From the NCBI RefSeq assembly GCF_001643375.1, contig NZ_LSHB01000023.1, positions 1 to 54,788 on the forward strand: a stretch of 54,788 nt of DNA, given 5' to 3'. This DNA comes from Chryseobacterium sp. FP211-J200 (GTDB taxonomy: Bacteria; Bacteroidota; Bacteroidia; Flavobacteriales; Weeksellaceae). Position numbers and translations under genes: made by a program. The notes under the pieces are model-generated. The model was not told the origin of the DNA, ran no database searches, and saw only the letters and a list, made by a program, of their open reading frames with translations. Within the stretch, counting starts at the first letter, position 1, and each line of letters starts with the position of its first letter. Positions 26,364 through 35,766 of this stretch are shown piece by piece.

Positions 26364-26405
26364 AAACAAAAAAGCAGTCTATGAAAGACTGCTTTTCTAT
26401 TTTTT
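26364..26405. terminator. Bidirectional terminator downstream of tpx
   Basis: AAAAAAGCAGTCT pairs with AGACTGCTTTT around ATGAA. T runs follow in both directions, so it serves tpx on the minus strand. Confidence 0.8.
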
Positions 26406-26419
26406 AAAAGTGAGAGAGT

Positions 26420-26992
26420 TTATAATTTGACCGCTTTCATAGTCGCTTCATAATTGGGCTCGTGGGAAATGTCGCTCACTTGTTCTTCATAAACGATCTT
26501 GCCAGTCGGATCTATCACCACCACGGCTCTGCTCAAAAGGCCTTTCATTGGAGAATCGGTCAATTCTACGCCGTATATCTTTCCAAAGTCAGACCGGAAG
26601 TCAGACAGCATCACCACATTTTTGATGCCCTCTGCCCCACAAAATCGCTTCTGAGCAAAAGGTAGATCTTTGGAGATACAAAGCACCACCGTATTGGGAA
26701 GGCTTGCGGCATCCTCATTGAAGTGACGGACAGACGCAGAACAAACACCTGTGTCTACACTGGGAAAAATATTCAGAATCAGGAATTTCCCTTTGTAGGA
26801 ATCCAAATCTTGGTCTTTCATATCCACACCTGCCAAAGTGAATTTCGGCGCCGGCTTATTCACCGCCGGCAATTGGGAATAGGTATGCACGGGATTCCCA
26901 CCCATCAGTATGGTATTGGCTGTCTTAGATTTTTGAGCAAAAAGAAAGGCCGAAACACAGAACAGCGCACCGAAAACTATTTTTGAGAACAT
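26420..26992 (-). CDS. tpx: Exported thiol peroxidase (Tpx)
   Basis: An atypical 2-Cys peroxiredoxin of 190 residues with an N-terminal signal peptide (MFSKIVFGALFCVSAFLFAQ), so it probably acts in the periplasm, unlike the cytoplasmic enzymes of many Proteobacteria. The peroxidatic cysteine is in SVDTGVCSASV and the resolving one in QKRFCGAEG; the FPSVDT motif is intact. It reduces hydrogen peroxide and alkyl peroxides. The ATG at 26992 is chosen; a TTG six codons upstream is possible but adds nothing to the signal. Confidence 0.93.
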   Translation of the reverse strand: MFSKIVFGALFCVSAFLFAQKSKTANTILMGGNPVHTYSQLPAVNKPAPKFTLAGVDMKDQDLDSYKGKFLILNIFPSVDTGVCSASVRHFNEDAASLPNTVVLCISKDLPFAQKRFCGAEGIKNVVMLSDFRSDFGKIYGVELTDSPMKGLLSRAVVVIDPTGKIVYEEQVSDISHEPNYEATMKAVKL

Positions 26993-27147
26993 ATTTTTAA
27001 TTTTAAACAAATTTATCTCTTTTTATTAAAGATTCAGATCAATAGAATTTTAAATTTAAAGTAAGAATCTAACAGCCTAAATCATTTAACAATCCATTAG
27101 TATTTTTTGGAATCATTCTTGAACCTACTCCCAGAAAATCCCCTATT

Positions 27148-27537
27148 ATGGAAGCAAGTACAATCAAGACCATCGCAAAATACGGCTTAGGCGCCATGCT
27201 CATCACAGCAGGAATCGGACACCTGACGTTCGCAAGAAAAGAATTCCAAGCTCAGGTCCCAGAGTGGGTACCGTTGGAAAAAGATGATACCGTTGTCTAT
27301 TCCGGAATCGTGGAAATCGCCATGGGAGCCGCCATCATCGCCGCACCTAAGAAATACGAATCGCTAGTAGGACAACTCGCAGCCGGATTGTTCACCGCCG
27401 TTTTCCCAGGAAATTATGCGCAGTACAAAGAGAGAAGAAACGCCTTCGGACTCAACTCGGACAACAAAAGATTCGCTAGGTTGTTCATGCAGCCAGCGTT
27501 GATCGCCTGGGCTTTGAAGTCTACTGATAGCAAATAA
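27148..27537 (+). CDS. DoxX-like membrane protein
   Basis: A 129-residue protein with about four TM helices, starting with YGLGAMLITAGIGHLTF and followed by the conserved VPEWVP segment and a glutamate in GIVEIAMGAAII, the pattern of the DoxX/DoxD-like family. Such proteins sit in the inner membrane and are often linked to quinone or redox stress. It is divergent from tpx, which fits a redox-related role by position only. Confidence 0.8.
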   Translation: MEASTIKTIAKYGLGAMLITAGIGHLTFARKEFQAQVPEWVPLEKDDTVVYSGIVEIAMGAAIIAAPKKYESLVGQLAAGLFTAVFPGNYAQYKERRNAFGLNSDNKRFARLFMQPALIAWALKSTDSK

Positions 27538-27554
27538 TTTTACAACTTTTAGAT

Positions 27555-27622
27555 CTTCGACTCCGCTCAGACCGACATCTAAATTGGATTCTAATTGAAT
27601 GTCATGCTGAGCGGAGTCGAAG
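27555..27622. repeat. Dispersed palindrome TTCGACTCCGCTCAG (copy 1)
   Basis: CTTCGACTCCGCTCAG at 27555-27570 faces its perfect complement CTGAGCGGAGTCGAAG at 27607-27622, with GACAT/ATGTC pairing further inside. A second copy lies at 42346-42416. This is a well-known kind of intergenic palindrome in Flavobacteriia and other phyla. It lies between the DoxX-like gene and gapN. Confidence 0.85.
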
Positions 27623-27776
27623 CATCTTCACAATAAAACGATAACTCAACAATATGTTGAGTTTTTTTGATTCCCGCATAGAATAAATCTATGTTAACAG
27701 CTTCCCAGAATCAATCTTTATCTCTAAATTTATTGTCATCAAATTCAAAAACCTAATTAACAACAATCAACAAACT

Positions 27777-29402
27777 ATGAGTTCAGAACACCTCACCTTC
27801 AAAGACATATTCAAAAGCGAAAACGAGATCCCCGAAGAATACAAAGTTCCCATCATCCACCAAAGAGAATATCTCCTCAATGGCGAACTGGTACAATGGA
27901 ACGGCGACATCACCGAAGTCTATTCACCCATCTGCATCCCAACAGAAAACGGACTGGAAAGAAAACTTCTCGGCAGCATCCCGAACATCAATCCACAAGA
28001 CGCGATGGATGTTTTGGAAGCCTCTGTAAAAGCTTACGACAACGGACTCGGGGAATGGCCAACCATGTCGGTAGAAGGTAGGATCAAATGCATGCAGAAG
28101 TTCGTCTACCTCATGATCAAAGAACGTGACCTGGTCATCAAACTATTGATGTGGGAAATCGGAAAGACACTTCCAGATTCTACCAAAGAATTTGACAGAA
28201 CGGTCGATTACATCAACCAAACCATTGACGCTTTAAAAGACCTAGACAGAGAATCATCAAGATTCCAACAAGCCGAAGGCACGATAGCCCAAGTCAGAAG
28301 AGCACCGCTTGGCGTAGTTCTGAGCATGGGACCTTTCAATTATCCGTTGAATGAGATTTTCACGACTTTGATCCCGGCTTTGATCATGGGAAATACTATC
28401 TTATTTAAATTACCGAAACACGGTGTTCTCGCCCATTATCCATTATTAAAAGCCTTCCAGGAAGCATTCCCAAAAGGAACGGTGAACACACTTTACGGAA
28501 AAGGCGCCAAGATCATCACCCCGATCATGGAAAGTGGAAAAGTGAATGTCCTAGCCTTCATCGGATCGAGTAAAGTTGCTAATGGATTGAAGAAACTTCA
28601 TCCAAAAGTCAATAGACTAAGAGCAATCTTAAGTCTTGATGCAAAAAACGCAGCCATCGTTACAAAACACGCCAACCTTGACATTGCCGTCAGTGAGATC
28701 ATTCTGGGTTCACTTTCCTTCAATGGACAACGATGTACTGCTCTGAAACTGATCTTCGTCCAAAAAGATGTCGCTGAGGAATTCACTCAGAAATTAACAG
28801 CCGCCGTTTCCGCTTTGAAACCAGGTTTGCCTTGGGAAAAAGATGTGAAGATCACACCACTTCCGGAAGTCAACAAACCGCCTTATCTGGAAGAATGCAT
28901 CCAAGATGCGCTATCAAAAGGCGCAAAAGTCCTTAATGAAAACGGTGGTTATAACGAAGCTTCCTTCGTCTTCCCAGCTGTGGTCTATCCCGTGAATGAC
29001 CAAATGAAATTGTACCACGAAGAGCAATTTGGTCCCGTGATCCCGGTAGTTCCTTTTGATGCTATCGATGAGCCAATCGATTATCAGGTCAACGCCAACC
29101 ACGGAATGCAAGTCAGCATCTTCAGCGAAAATCCACAGGAAACTTCCAACCTCATTGACGCGTTTGTCAATCTTGTAAGCCGTGTCAACATCAATTGCCA
29201 AGCGCAAAGAGGTCCGGACGTTTTCCCATTCACCGGAAGAAAAGACAGTGCGGAAGGAACTCTTTCTGTCTTCGATGCGTTGAGGTCATTCTCGATCCGA
29301 TCGTTGGTGGCTGCGAAAATCACAGATTCCAACAAAGAGCTTTTGAACTCGATCGTAAGAGACCACGATTCTAATTTCCTGAGTACGGATTATATTTTTT
29401 AA
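27777..29402 (+). CDS. gapN: NADP-dependent glyceraldehyde-3-phosphate dehydrogenase (ALDH family)
   Basis: A 541-residue aldehyde dehydrogenase of the non-phosphorylating GapN type, which oxidises glyceraldehyde-3-phosphate directly to 3-phosphoglycerate and yields NADPH. The catalytic cysteine is Cys320 in SFNGQRCTALK and the nucleotide loop is AFIGSSKVANGL. The segment usually reading ELGGK is LDAKN here, as in other Bacteroidota homologues, so the general base may differ from plant GapN. VSRVNINCQAQRGPDVFPF and GRKDSAEGTLSV mark the GapN branch. A terminator follows. Confidence 0.9.
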   Translation: MSSEHLTFKDIFKSENEIPEEYKVPIIHQREYLLNGELVQWNGDITEVYSPICIPTENGLERKLLGSIPNINPQDAMDVLEASVKAYDNGLGEWPTMSVEGRIKCMQKFVYLMIKERDLVIKLLMWEIGKTLPDSTKEFDRTVDYINQTIDALKDLDRESSRFQQAEGTIAQVRRAPLGVVLSMGPFNYPLNEIFTTLIPALIMGNTILFKLPKHGVLAHYPLLKAFQEAFPKGTVNTLYGKGAKIITPIMESGKVNVLAFIGSSKVANGLKKLHPKVNRLRAILSLDAKNAAIVTKHANLDIAVSEIILGSLSFNGQRCTALKLIFVQKDVAEEFTQKLTAAVSALKPGLPWEKDVKITPLPEVNKPPYLEECIQDALSKGAKVLNENGGYNEASFVFPAVVYPVNDQMKLYHEEQFGPVIPVVPFDAIDEPIDYQVNANHGMQVSIFSENPQETSNLIDAFVNLVSRVNINCQAQRGPDVFPFTGRKDSAEGTLSVFDALRSFSIRSLVAAKITDSNKELLNSIVRDHDSNFLSTDYIF

Positions 29403-29414
29403 TCGTATTAAAAT

Positions 29415-29446
29415 TAAAAAAAGCCTTCTTCAAAGAAGGTTTTTTT
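29415..29446 (+). terminator. Terminator of gapN
   Basis: CCTTCTT at 29424-29430 pairs with AGAAGG at 29434-29439 around CAA, with A/T extension and seven Ts. Confidence 0.85.
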
Positions 29447-29493
29447 GTGCATTGATTTTAAAAATATTAATTTTATAAAAAACAAACACAAGC

Positions 29494-30480
29494 ATGAAAT
29501 TATATTCTGCGATCATTTTCGTTTTGATCAATTTAAATCTGTCAGCACAAAATTTGATCCCATTCAACGACGGTGGAAAATATGGACTTTGCGATATCGA
29601 AGGTAAACTTTTACTGGAACCAAAATACGATGAGACTCGATTTTTTTCTGCAAAAACAAATGGCTACGCGGTCCAAGAAAATGGAAAATATGGTTTGATG
29701 GACAAAGATCTGAAGCTGGTGATTCCATTCCTATCTATCAATCCCATTTCCGAGTCAAAAGATGGTTATCTGGTTTATATTTCTGATAAGGAAGTACAAT
29801 ATTATTCCAAGAATTATCAACTGACACAAAAGAAGAACTTAGAAAGCAGAACTGGAACCTATGGCCCACTTGAGACCATTAAAGACGAAGATTTTTCCGA
29901 TTCTTATTCCAATGAGAAAGTGTTGGCATTATTTAATAAAAAATATCCTAACAAGGGTAAGATCAATGTTGTCTCCGCAAATAACACCTACTACGAACTA
30001 TGCTCAAAAACTGAAGGCGACTGCAATCCTTTGGGAGTTTTCCTCCCCAGGATCTCTGTATTTCTAATGAATAATGAAAAAGACGTCTATAAAAATGTAA
30101 CTTGGAATCCTACCATCTCAAAATATATTATTTTAGTAAAAAATGGCTCCGAAGAATACGTGATCGATCAGGATAAAAAAGTGATTTTCCCATCCAAAGA
30201 ATATGATAGACTTTACATTCAGAAAAATTACATTGGTTATAAAGATAAAAACTCAAGTTCCAAGAAAAGTGTTACACATTATTACATCATAAGCTCCGGA
30301 ACCACTATAGAAAACAAATTTTCTGCTTTCAATCCTGCTAAAACTTTAACGATCGACGGTAGAAAATTTGAAATATTCCGAGCAACAATCAATGATTATA
30401 AAACGCATAGATCGGACAATGTCTATATTGGGGAAAATGGCAAATCCTATTTCAAAGTGGATTATGAGTTTGATAATTGA
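29494..30480 (+). CDS. Secreted WG-repeat-like protein
   Basis: A 328-residue protein with a signal peptide (MKLYSAIIFVLINLNLSAQ) followed by two clear WG-type repeats (DGGKYGLCDIEGKLLLEPKY and ENGKYGLMDKDLKLVIPF) and weaker later copies. WG-repeat proteins are extracellular or periplasmic beta-rich scaffolds of uncertain role, common in Bacteroidota. The second half, from about residue 120, is less repetitive. There is no operon partner. Confidence 0.75.
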   Translation: MKLYSAIIFVLINLNLSAQNLIPFNDGGKYGLCDIEGKLLLEPKYDETRFFSAKTNGYAVQENGKYGLMDKDLKLVIPFLSINPISESKDGYLVYISDKEVQYYSKNYQLTQKKNLESRTGTYGPLETIKDEDFSDSYSNEKVLALFNKKYPNKGKINVVSANNTYYELCSKTEGDCNPLGVFLPRISVFLMNNEKDVYKNVTWNPTISKYIILVKNGSEEYVIDQDKKVIFPSKEYDRLYIQKNYIGYKDKNSSSKKSVTHYYIISSGTTIENKFSAFNPAKTLTIDGRKFEIFRATINDYKTHRSDNVYIGENGKSYFKVDYEFDN

Positions 30481-30590
30481 CTCAACTGATTGCTTTTAAA
30501 AACAAAACACCTCTAAAAATATCCTAAAATCCTACAATCAATTTCAGTATTGCTTTTTTTTGCAGTATTTTTGAGGTTTAAATTTCTGAA

Positions 30591-32045
30591 TTGAAAAAAC
30601 TAGATCAATATATTGTCAAAACCTTTTTCGGACCTTTCCTTTTTATTTTCAGTGTGTTGTTTTTCATCTTCATTGTCAATATTATCTGGACGCAAATGTC
30701 TCAGTTGACAGGAAAAGGACTGAGCTATGGTGAGATCCTGAAACTTCTTTTCTACCTCGGAATGAGCGTTGTGAGTATGGTTTTACCTTTGACGATCCTG
30801 CTTTCTTCCATTATGACATTTGGGGATTTTGGAGAACGGTATGAACTTGCGGCGATGAAGGCTGCCGGAATCTCACTACTTAGGGTCATGATGCCTTTGC
30901 TGATCACTGTTTCCTTTCTTGCGGGCATTCTTTTCTTATTTTCCAATAATATCATCCCGGATTTTCAGCGGAAGGCGAAAAATATGTTATTCAACATCGT
31001 CTCTTCCAAGCCTGCCATCAACTTTACACCAGGTGTTTTCATCGATCAGATCTCCGGTTACTCGGTGAAGTTTGATAAGATCTATGGGGAAAATGGGGAA
31101 AAGCTGGAAGGTGTTTTCCTGCACAAGAACGCAAGTCCTTATGATGACCAGCAAACGATCATTGCCAAGAAGGGGAAATTTGCACCTGCTGTGGACAGGA
31201 ATTATCTTAAACTGATCCTTTATGATGGCTATGTTTATGAAGACAAGATCTCCGGTAAACCTTTTGAAGAAAGAAAAAAACAACCCAATCAGTCGGTGAA
31301 ATTTGACAGTTTGGTCTACCACTTTGACATCAGTGAACTGATAGAGAAAGGAATCGAAAAAGAAAAGATCACGGACGACTATCGTTTCCAGACCTACACA
31401 GAAGTAAATACCACGCTTGAAAAAAATAGAAAAAGCAATATATCGTCTTTAAGTTCAATGGCTTCCCCTGTGGTTACACAAACCAACAATTATATCCAAT
31501 ACATTGATAAATTAAAATCAAAGGATAAGGTCATCAAGGAACAGTACAAAATAGATACACTTAAAAAAGATAAAAAGCTGGAAGTGCTTTGGGGCGCGTA
31601 CAACAAGATAGAGGCTTTGAAGTCTGCCGTAAATTCCAATGAAACAGGCATCAAGGAAACCATCAAACAGCACAACAAGATTGTGATGTACCAGCAGAGG
31701 ATCGTCTCCTACTCTTTCACTTGTATTATTTTCTTTTTGATCGGTGCCAGTCTTGGATCCATCATTAGAAAAGGTGGAATGGGACTTCCCGTGATCATCG
31801 CGATCGTGATATTCATTATCTTCTACGTTCTGAATCTTACTGTGGAAAATATGTCGTGGAAAGGAAAGATCAATCCTTACATCGCAGCCTGGATCCCGAA
31901 TATGGTCTTGTTCCCTTTCAGTGTTTGGATCACTTACAAAGCGTTGACAGATTCCCAGTTGTTTGATATCGAGAAGTACAAGGCGCTCTTCAAACCGATC
32001 ATCGAGAAGTTCTCGAAACCGAAAGAACATCAGCGTTATCAATAA
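30591..32045 (+). CDS. LptF/LptG-family lipopolysaccharide export permease
   Basis: A 484-residue YjgP/YjgQ-type permease. One TM helix lies near residues 12-34, further helices to about residue 125, a periplasmic beta-jellyroll in the middle (about 135-330) and three closing helices from about 375. It belongs to the LptBFG machine that extracts LPS from the inner membrane and passes it along the Lpt bridge. The start is TTG at 30591, since the first helix begins only a dozen residues later and no upstream ATG is in frame. The middle region has a longer Lys-rich insertion (about 280-360) than E. coli LptF/G, as usual for Bacteroidota. Confidence 0.9.
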   Translation: MKKLDQYIVKTFFGPFLFIFSVLFFIFIVNIIWTQMSQLTGKGLSYGEILKLLFYLGMSVVSMVLPLTILLSSIMTFGDFGERYELAAMKAAGISLLRVMMPLLITVSFLAGILFLFSNNIIPDFQRKAKNMLFNIVSSKPAINFTPGVFIDQISGYSVKFDKIYGENGEKLEGVFLHKNASPYDDQQTIIAKKGKFAPAVDRNYLKLILYDGYVYEDKISGKPFEERKKQPNQSVKFDSLVYHFDISELIEKGIEKEKITDDYRFQTYTEVNTTLEKNRKSNISSLSSMASPVVTQTNNYIQYIDKLKSKDKVIKEQYKIDTLKKDKKLEVLWGAYNKIEALKSAVNSNETGIKETIKQHNKIVMYQQRIVSYSFTCIIFFLIGASLGSIIRKGGMGLPVIIAIVIFIIFYVLNLTVENMSWKGKINPYIAAWIPNMVLFPFSVWITYKALTDSQLFDIEKYKALFKPIIEKFSKPKEHQRYQ

Positions 32046-32046
32046 A

Positions 32047-32081
32047 ATAAAAAGCCGAACTGAAATCAGTTCGGCTTTTTG
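32047..32081. terminator. Bidirectional terminator between convergent genes
   Basis: AAAAGCCGAACTGA pairs with TCAGTTCGGCTTTTT around AA. It lies between the LptF/G gene and the ClC gene, which point toward each other. Confidence 0.92.
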
Positions 32082-32098
32082 TATGTTGTTCAATGATA

Positions 32099-33985
32099 TT
32101 ATTCAGAATAGCCTTTCAGAACCTGTCTGTAGCTCATTAGAATGGATGATTTGGAAATGAAACCTATAAACTCATTGTTGTGATTCACGACCGGCAAGTT
32201 CCATGTTCCTGTGTCATCAAAGACCTGTAGAATATCCAAAGGTAGATCTTCCGGCTTGATCAAAGCTGCAGGTGCTTTCATGATATTTGTGATAGGCAAT
32301 GAGGCGTTGTTCTCCTGATCAAAAAGATATGGGCGGATATCATCCAGCGTGAAAACTCCTTTTAGTTTGTTAGTATCATCTACTACGGCAAAAAAATCTT
32401 TATTTCCATTTTTCACCAACTCGAAGAGGTCATTCATGGTCGCTGCTACAGGAATTACCTGAGAATATCGATCGATAAAGTCCTCGGTATGCAAAGAGAA
32501 CAGAAGATTTTTGTCATGCTGATTGGTGAATATCTTTCCCTGGTCGGCCAAAGATTTCAGTTCCGGGGAAATATTAGAAAACCATTTTGCGATGAGGTAA
32601 GATATCACAGAAACGATCATCAGAGGAATGAAGAGATCATAACCGGAACTAGATTCCGCAATAAGAAAGATGGCAGTCAAAGGTGCGTAGAGAACGCCAC
32701 TCATCGCACCAGCCATTCCCACCAAAACAAGATTGGTAACCGGCACCTCTTTGAATCCGATCTGCTGACAGATCACCGCAAACAAAAATCCAACAGAACC
32801 TCCCGCAAAAAGTGACGGCGCAAAGTTACCGCCATTCCCACCACTGAAAATCGTAAATGATGTAGCAAATGCTTTTAGGAGACAAACAAGGATCAGAAAA
32901 ACGATGATCGTATATTCTTTGATATCAAAATATCTGAAAAAACTATTTTCAATGATCACATTTGCATGTCCGTTGGTAAAGGCCTTCACCGTATCATAAC
33001 CTTCCCCGAACAGGGGAGGGAAAAGGACACAAAGAAATGATAAAATTGCACCTCCAAGCATTGCTTTTCGCAGGCGTGATATCTGGAGTTCTTTGAGAAA
33101 ATGCTCAACCTTTTGGGAGATGATCACAAAATATCTGGCGTACAAACCAGTTACGATCCCAAGGATCAGGTAATAGGGAACATTTTTATAATCGAACGCT
33201 TCCCTGGTATGAAATCTGAAAAGTACATCTTCCTGAAGCAAGATCCTGGACAAAAGGCTACCACAGACCGCCGCAACGACCAAAGGAATAAAATCTGTAA
33301 ACACCACGCCGGTCAATAAGATCTCAAATGCAAACATGATCCCGGCAATGGGTGCATTGAAGGCGGATGCAATACCAGCTGTAGCGCCCGCTGCCAAAAG
33401 CAGTGTCCGTTCTTTATAATTGAGTCGGTAGGTCTGCGCATAATTGGATCCGATTGCCGCACCAGTCACAGCGATCGGACTTTCCAATCCCGCCGATCCA
33501 CCAAGACCAACCGTAATGGCACTTTGCACCATCTGAGAATAAGTCTTGACCGAAGAAACGATGCTCGAATTCTGTGCGATCTCGTAAAGGATTGCGCCAA
33601 TTCCTTTTCTGTCCTGGCCTTTGAAGATCGTAAGCACGATGCTGGTCGTCAATACAATTCCTAAAAACGGAAAGATGATGTAGAAAAGGATCTGATATTC
33701 GAAGTGGACCTTGTTGGTAATGAAAAAGTGGATGTTGTGAACAATTGTTTTTAGAATAACCCCAGCCAATCCTGCCGTACAACCTACCAGAATCCCCGAT
33801 AACAACAGAAACTGACTTCGGCTAAGCTTATTATTGAGCCAGTGCAGGATCAACTCATAACTACGCGCCTTCTCCAAGCCATATTGCTGAAAATCCCTTT
33901 TGAATTTGAGAAAACTTAGAAATCTTTTTTTGTTATGAATCTTCACTGATGCTAATTTTCTGAGTAAATAAAATGGAAATCCCAT
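32099..33985 (-). CDS. ClC-family chloride channel/antiporter with CBS domains
   Basis: A protein of about 628 residues with ten or more TM helices and C-terminal CBS domains (about 480-620). ClC selectivity motifs are seen as GLGGSAGLESP (the gating glutamate of GxxxxGxEGP; Ser replaces the Gly after Glu), GIASAFNAPIAG and GGNGGNFAPSLF. It carries chloride, alone or against protons, in the inner membrane, with CBS domains binding adenine nucleotides. The start at 33985 is chosen; the longer frame to 34045 runs into an Illumina-adapter-like sequence and is not trustworthy. Confidence 0.88.
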   Translation of the reverse strand: MGFPFYLLRKLASVKIHNKKRFLSFLKFKRDFQQYGLEKARSYELILHWLNNKLSRSQFLLLSGILVGCTAGLAGVILKTIVHNIHFFITNKVHFEYQILFYIIFPFLGIVLTTSIVLTIFKGQDRKGIGAILYEIAQNSSIVSSVKTYSQMVQSAITVGLGGSAGLESPIAVTGAAIGSNYAQTYRLNYKERTLLLAAGATAGIASAFNAPIAGIMFAFEILLTGVVFTDFIPLVVAAVCGSLLSRILLQEDVLFRFHTREAFDYKNVPYYLILGIVTGLYARYFVIISQKVEHFLKELQISRLRKAMLGGAILSFLCVLFPPLFGEGYDTVKAFTNGHANVIIENSFFRYFDIKEYTIIVFLILVCLLKAFATSFTIFSGGNGGNFAPSLFAGGSVGFLFAVICQQIGFKEVPVTNLVLVGMAGAMSGVLYAPLTAIFLIAESSSGYDLFIPLMIVSVISYLIAKWFSNISPELKSLADQGKIFTNQHDKNLLFSLHTEDFIDRYSQVIPVAATMNDLFELVKNGNKDFFAVVDDTNKLKGVFTLDDIRPYLFDQENNASLPITNIMKAPAALIKPEDLPLDILQVFDDTGTWNLPVVNHNNEFIGFISKSSILMSYRQVLKGYSE

Positions 33986-34030
33986 GCTTCCATTTTCAAA
34001 TATTGAATGTTTCACAAATATACCAAAAGC

Positions 34031-34043
34031 AGATCGGAAGAGC
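34031..34043. other. 13-nt match to Illumina adapter stem
   Basis: AGATCGGAAGAGC is identical to the first 13 bases of the common Illumina adapter (GCTCTTCCGATCT on the other strand). It lies between the ClC gene and the dapB-like gene. It may mark a small misassembly or untrimmed read end. Chance identity is possible but unlikely in a window of this size. Confidence 0.6.
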
Positions 34044-34166
34044 ATTGCCGCTGTTAAAAATAGTTGCGTATCCAGGCCTAGAAAAACCGTTTAAATATTT
34101 TATCGTACCTTACTGATGTTAATATTCGAAATCAATAATTAAAATACATATCTAAAAATTGTAATT

Positions 34167-34937
34167 ATGAAAATAGGATTAATAGGATTTGGAAAGGCAG
34201 GAAAAGCAGTGGCCAACGTCATTCTTCAGCATCAGGATTTCACTCTGGAATGGGTTCTGAAGAATAACGACAAACTGAATCACCTGTCTGCCAAAGATAT
34301 TCTAGGGATCTCCACATCAGACGATGCGCATATCTATTCTCAGCAGACCACGGACATCGAGACACTACTCACCGATCATCCCGTAGACCTCATCATCGAT
34401 TTTTCTACAGAGGCAAGCATCTACTATTACGGCAAGATCGCGACCCAGAAAAAGATCAAGATCATCTCTGCCATTTCGCATTACGGAGATAATGAAACCA
34501 AACTGCTGAAAGAACTTTCTGCAGACACTGTGGTCTTCTGGTCACCCAACATCACTTTGGGCGTCAACTATCTTTTGTTTGCAGCGTCATTGCTCAAAAA
34601 TATTGCACCTGGCGTGGACATCGAGGTGATAGAGGAACACTTCAAAGCCAAATCCGGCGTATCAGGGACTGCTATGAAGATTGCAGAAGTACTGGATGTG
34701 GAGACGGAAAGCATCAACTCCGTAAGAGCTGGCGGCATCGTTGGGAAACATGAGGTGATTTTCGGATTCCCTTATCAGACAGTGAGGTTGGTACACGAAT
34801 CGATTTCGAGAGAAGCCTTCGGAAGCGGCGCCTTGTTCGTGGCAGAAAACCTGAAAAACAAACCGAACGGCCTCTATAATTTTGAGGACATCCTGAGACC
34901 TTACTTTTTCAGTCAATCTCAAAACAGTTTATCATGA
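34167..34937 (+). CDS. dapB: 4-hydroxy-tetrahydrodipicolinate reductase (DapB-like)
   Basis: A 256-residue reductase of lysine and meso-diaminopimelate synthesis. The cofactor loop LIGFGKAGKAVA is at the N-terminus, and the substrate-binding region reads EEHFKAKSGVSGTAMKIAE, with SGTA conserved but the usual DxP just before it changed to SGV. SVRAGGIVGKHEVIFG matches the DapB C-terminal half. The altered active-site region leaves some doubt about full DapB activity, but no other function is better supported. Confidence 0.82.
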   Translation: MKIGLIGFGKAGKAVANVILQHQDFTLEWVLKNNDKLNHLSAKDILGISTSDDAHIYSQQTTDIETLLTDHPVDLIIDFSTEASIYYYGKIATQKKIKIISAISHYGDNETKLLKELSADTVVFWSPNITLGVNYLLFAASLLKNIAPGVDIEVIEEHFKAKSGVSGTAMKIAEVLDVETESINSVRAGGIVGKHEVIFGFPYQTVRLVHESISREAFGSGALFVAENLKNKPNGLYNFEDILRPYFFSQSQNSLS

Positions 34938-34979
34938 ACCGATCATTATCAGTTGACTCTCAGTTGTGAAATCAAATAG

Positions 34980-35046
34980 CCGGATGTACCAATCCGTTTT
35001 TTTGATGATTTAATTTAGAAAGCAACCTTATTCGGGTTGCTTTTGT
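34980..35046. terminator. Two terminator hairpins after dapB
   Basis: CGGAT-GTACCA-ATCCG with a T run starts at 34981, and AAAGCAACC-TTATTC-GGGTTGCTTTT lies at 35019-35044. The second also works on the minus strand for the convergent gene at 35081. Confidence 0.75.
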
Positions 35047-35080
35047 TATTTTCAAGATTGCAGAAAAAGAAATTGAGACA

Positions 35081-35440
35081 CTAGTTAAGTTCGTAATTAG
35101 AAACTACCATACTTAGAATGAAGTGAACCAGATCCTGTTCTGCTTCTTCTTTGTTGATCAATTTTTTCCTGTAATGGGGAGAAGAAAGGACTTTCTTTAC
35201 TTTTTTATATTCCATGAATCCCTCACCTCTGATGTAGGTATTCAAATTGCCATCTTTCTTTTTTATGATCTGGTCGTCCAGGGTTCTTACCTTAAACAAC
35301 ACTTCACGCAATTGCAATTTCTCAGCCTTGTCATATGAGTACCTTTCCACGATATTGATCTTAAAAGAATTCAATAGGATGTTATTGAAAACGACATTGG
35401 AACCACCCTCGCGAATATCGAGTTCAAGTGTATATTTCAT
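35081..35440 (-). CDS. Small basic protein of unknown function
   Basis: A 119-residue protein without signal or membrane segments. It has a beta-rich first half (MKYTLELDIREGGSNVVF and KINIVERYSYD) and a Lys-rich helical second half (EYKKVKKVLSSPHYRKKL). I do not recognise the family. The frame is intact, is preceded by an AT-rich spacer and shares a terminator with dapB. Confidence 0.6.
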   Translation of the reverse strand: MKYTLELDIREGGSNVVFNNILLNSFKINIVERYSYDKAEKLQLREVLFKVRTLDDQIIKKKDGNLNTYIRGEGFMEYKKVKKVLSSPHYRKKLINKEEAEQDLVHFILSMVVSNYELN

Positions 35441-35766
35441 TAATTTAGTTATTTTTTTATGAATTTAAATATTATTTAATGGAATTATTATGATTACGAT
35501 CATATTTTAGAATTCCAATATAGAAAAACATCAAAGATAATATATCTTGATTAATTTATCGATAAGAGATCAAATAAAAACTAATAGATCCAATTGGTTT
35601 ATGGTCCTGTTGTGGATTTAATCCAAGAATTAATGTGCTATAGCATATGAGATGATCACATCTTCCTTTGGATTGACAGTCTAAAAACTCTAAAATCAGT
35701 TCAATATAAGAAAACAAAAAAAAACTGCCCGATAGCAGGTTTTATATTTTAAAGTTCAATAGAATT
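35441..35766. other. Gene-free AT-rich spacer with a minus-strand terminator
   Basis: About 325 nt without a credible gene. The only structure seen is CTGC-CCGATA-GCAG at 35726-35739, followed on the minus strand by a long T run, which ends the sugar dehydrogenase transcript. Promoters for the gene at 35081 must lie here. Confidence 0.5.

Noticed and set aside
32099-34045. Longer ClC start at 34045
   Set aside because: The extra N-terminal codons are partly encoded by the adapter-like sequence and have no conserved features.
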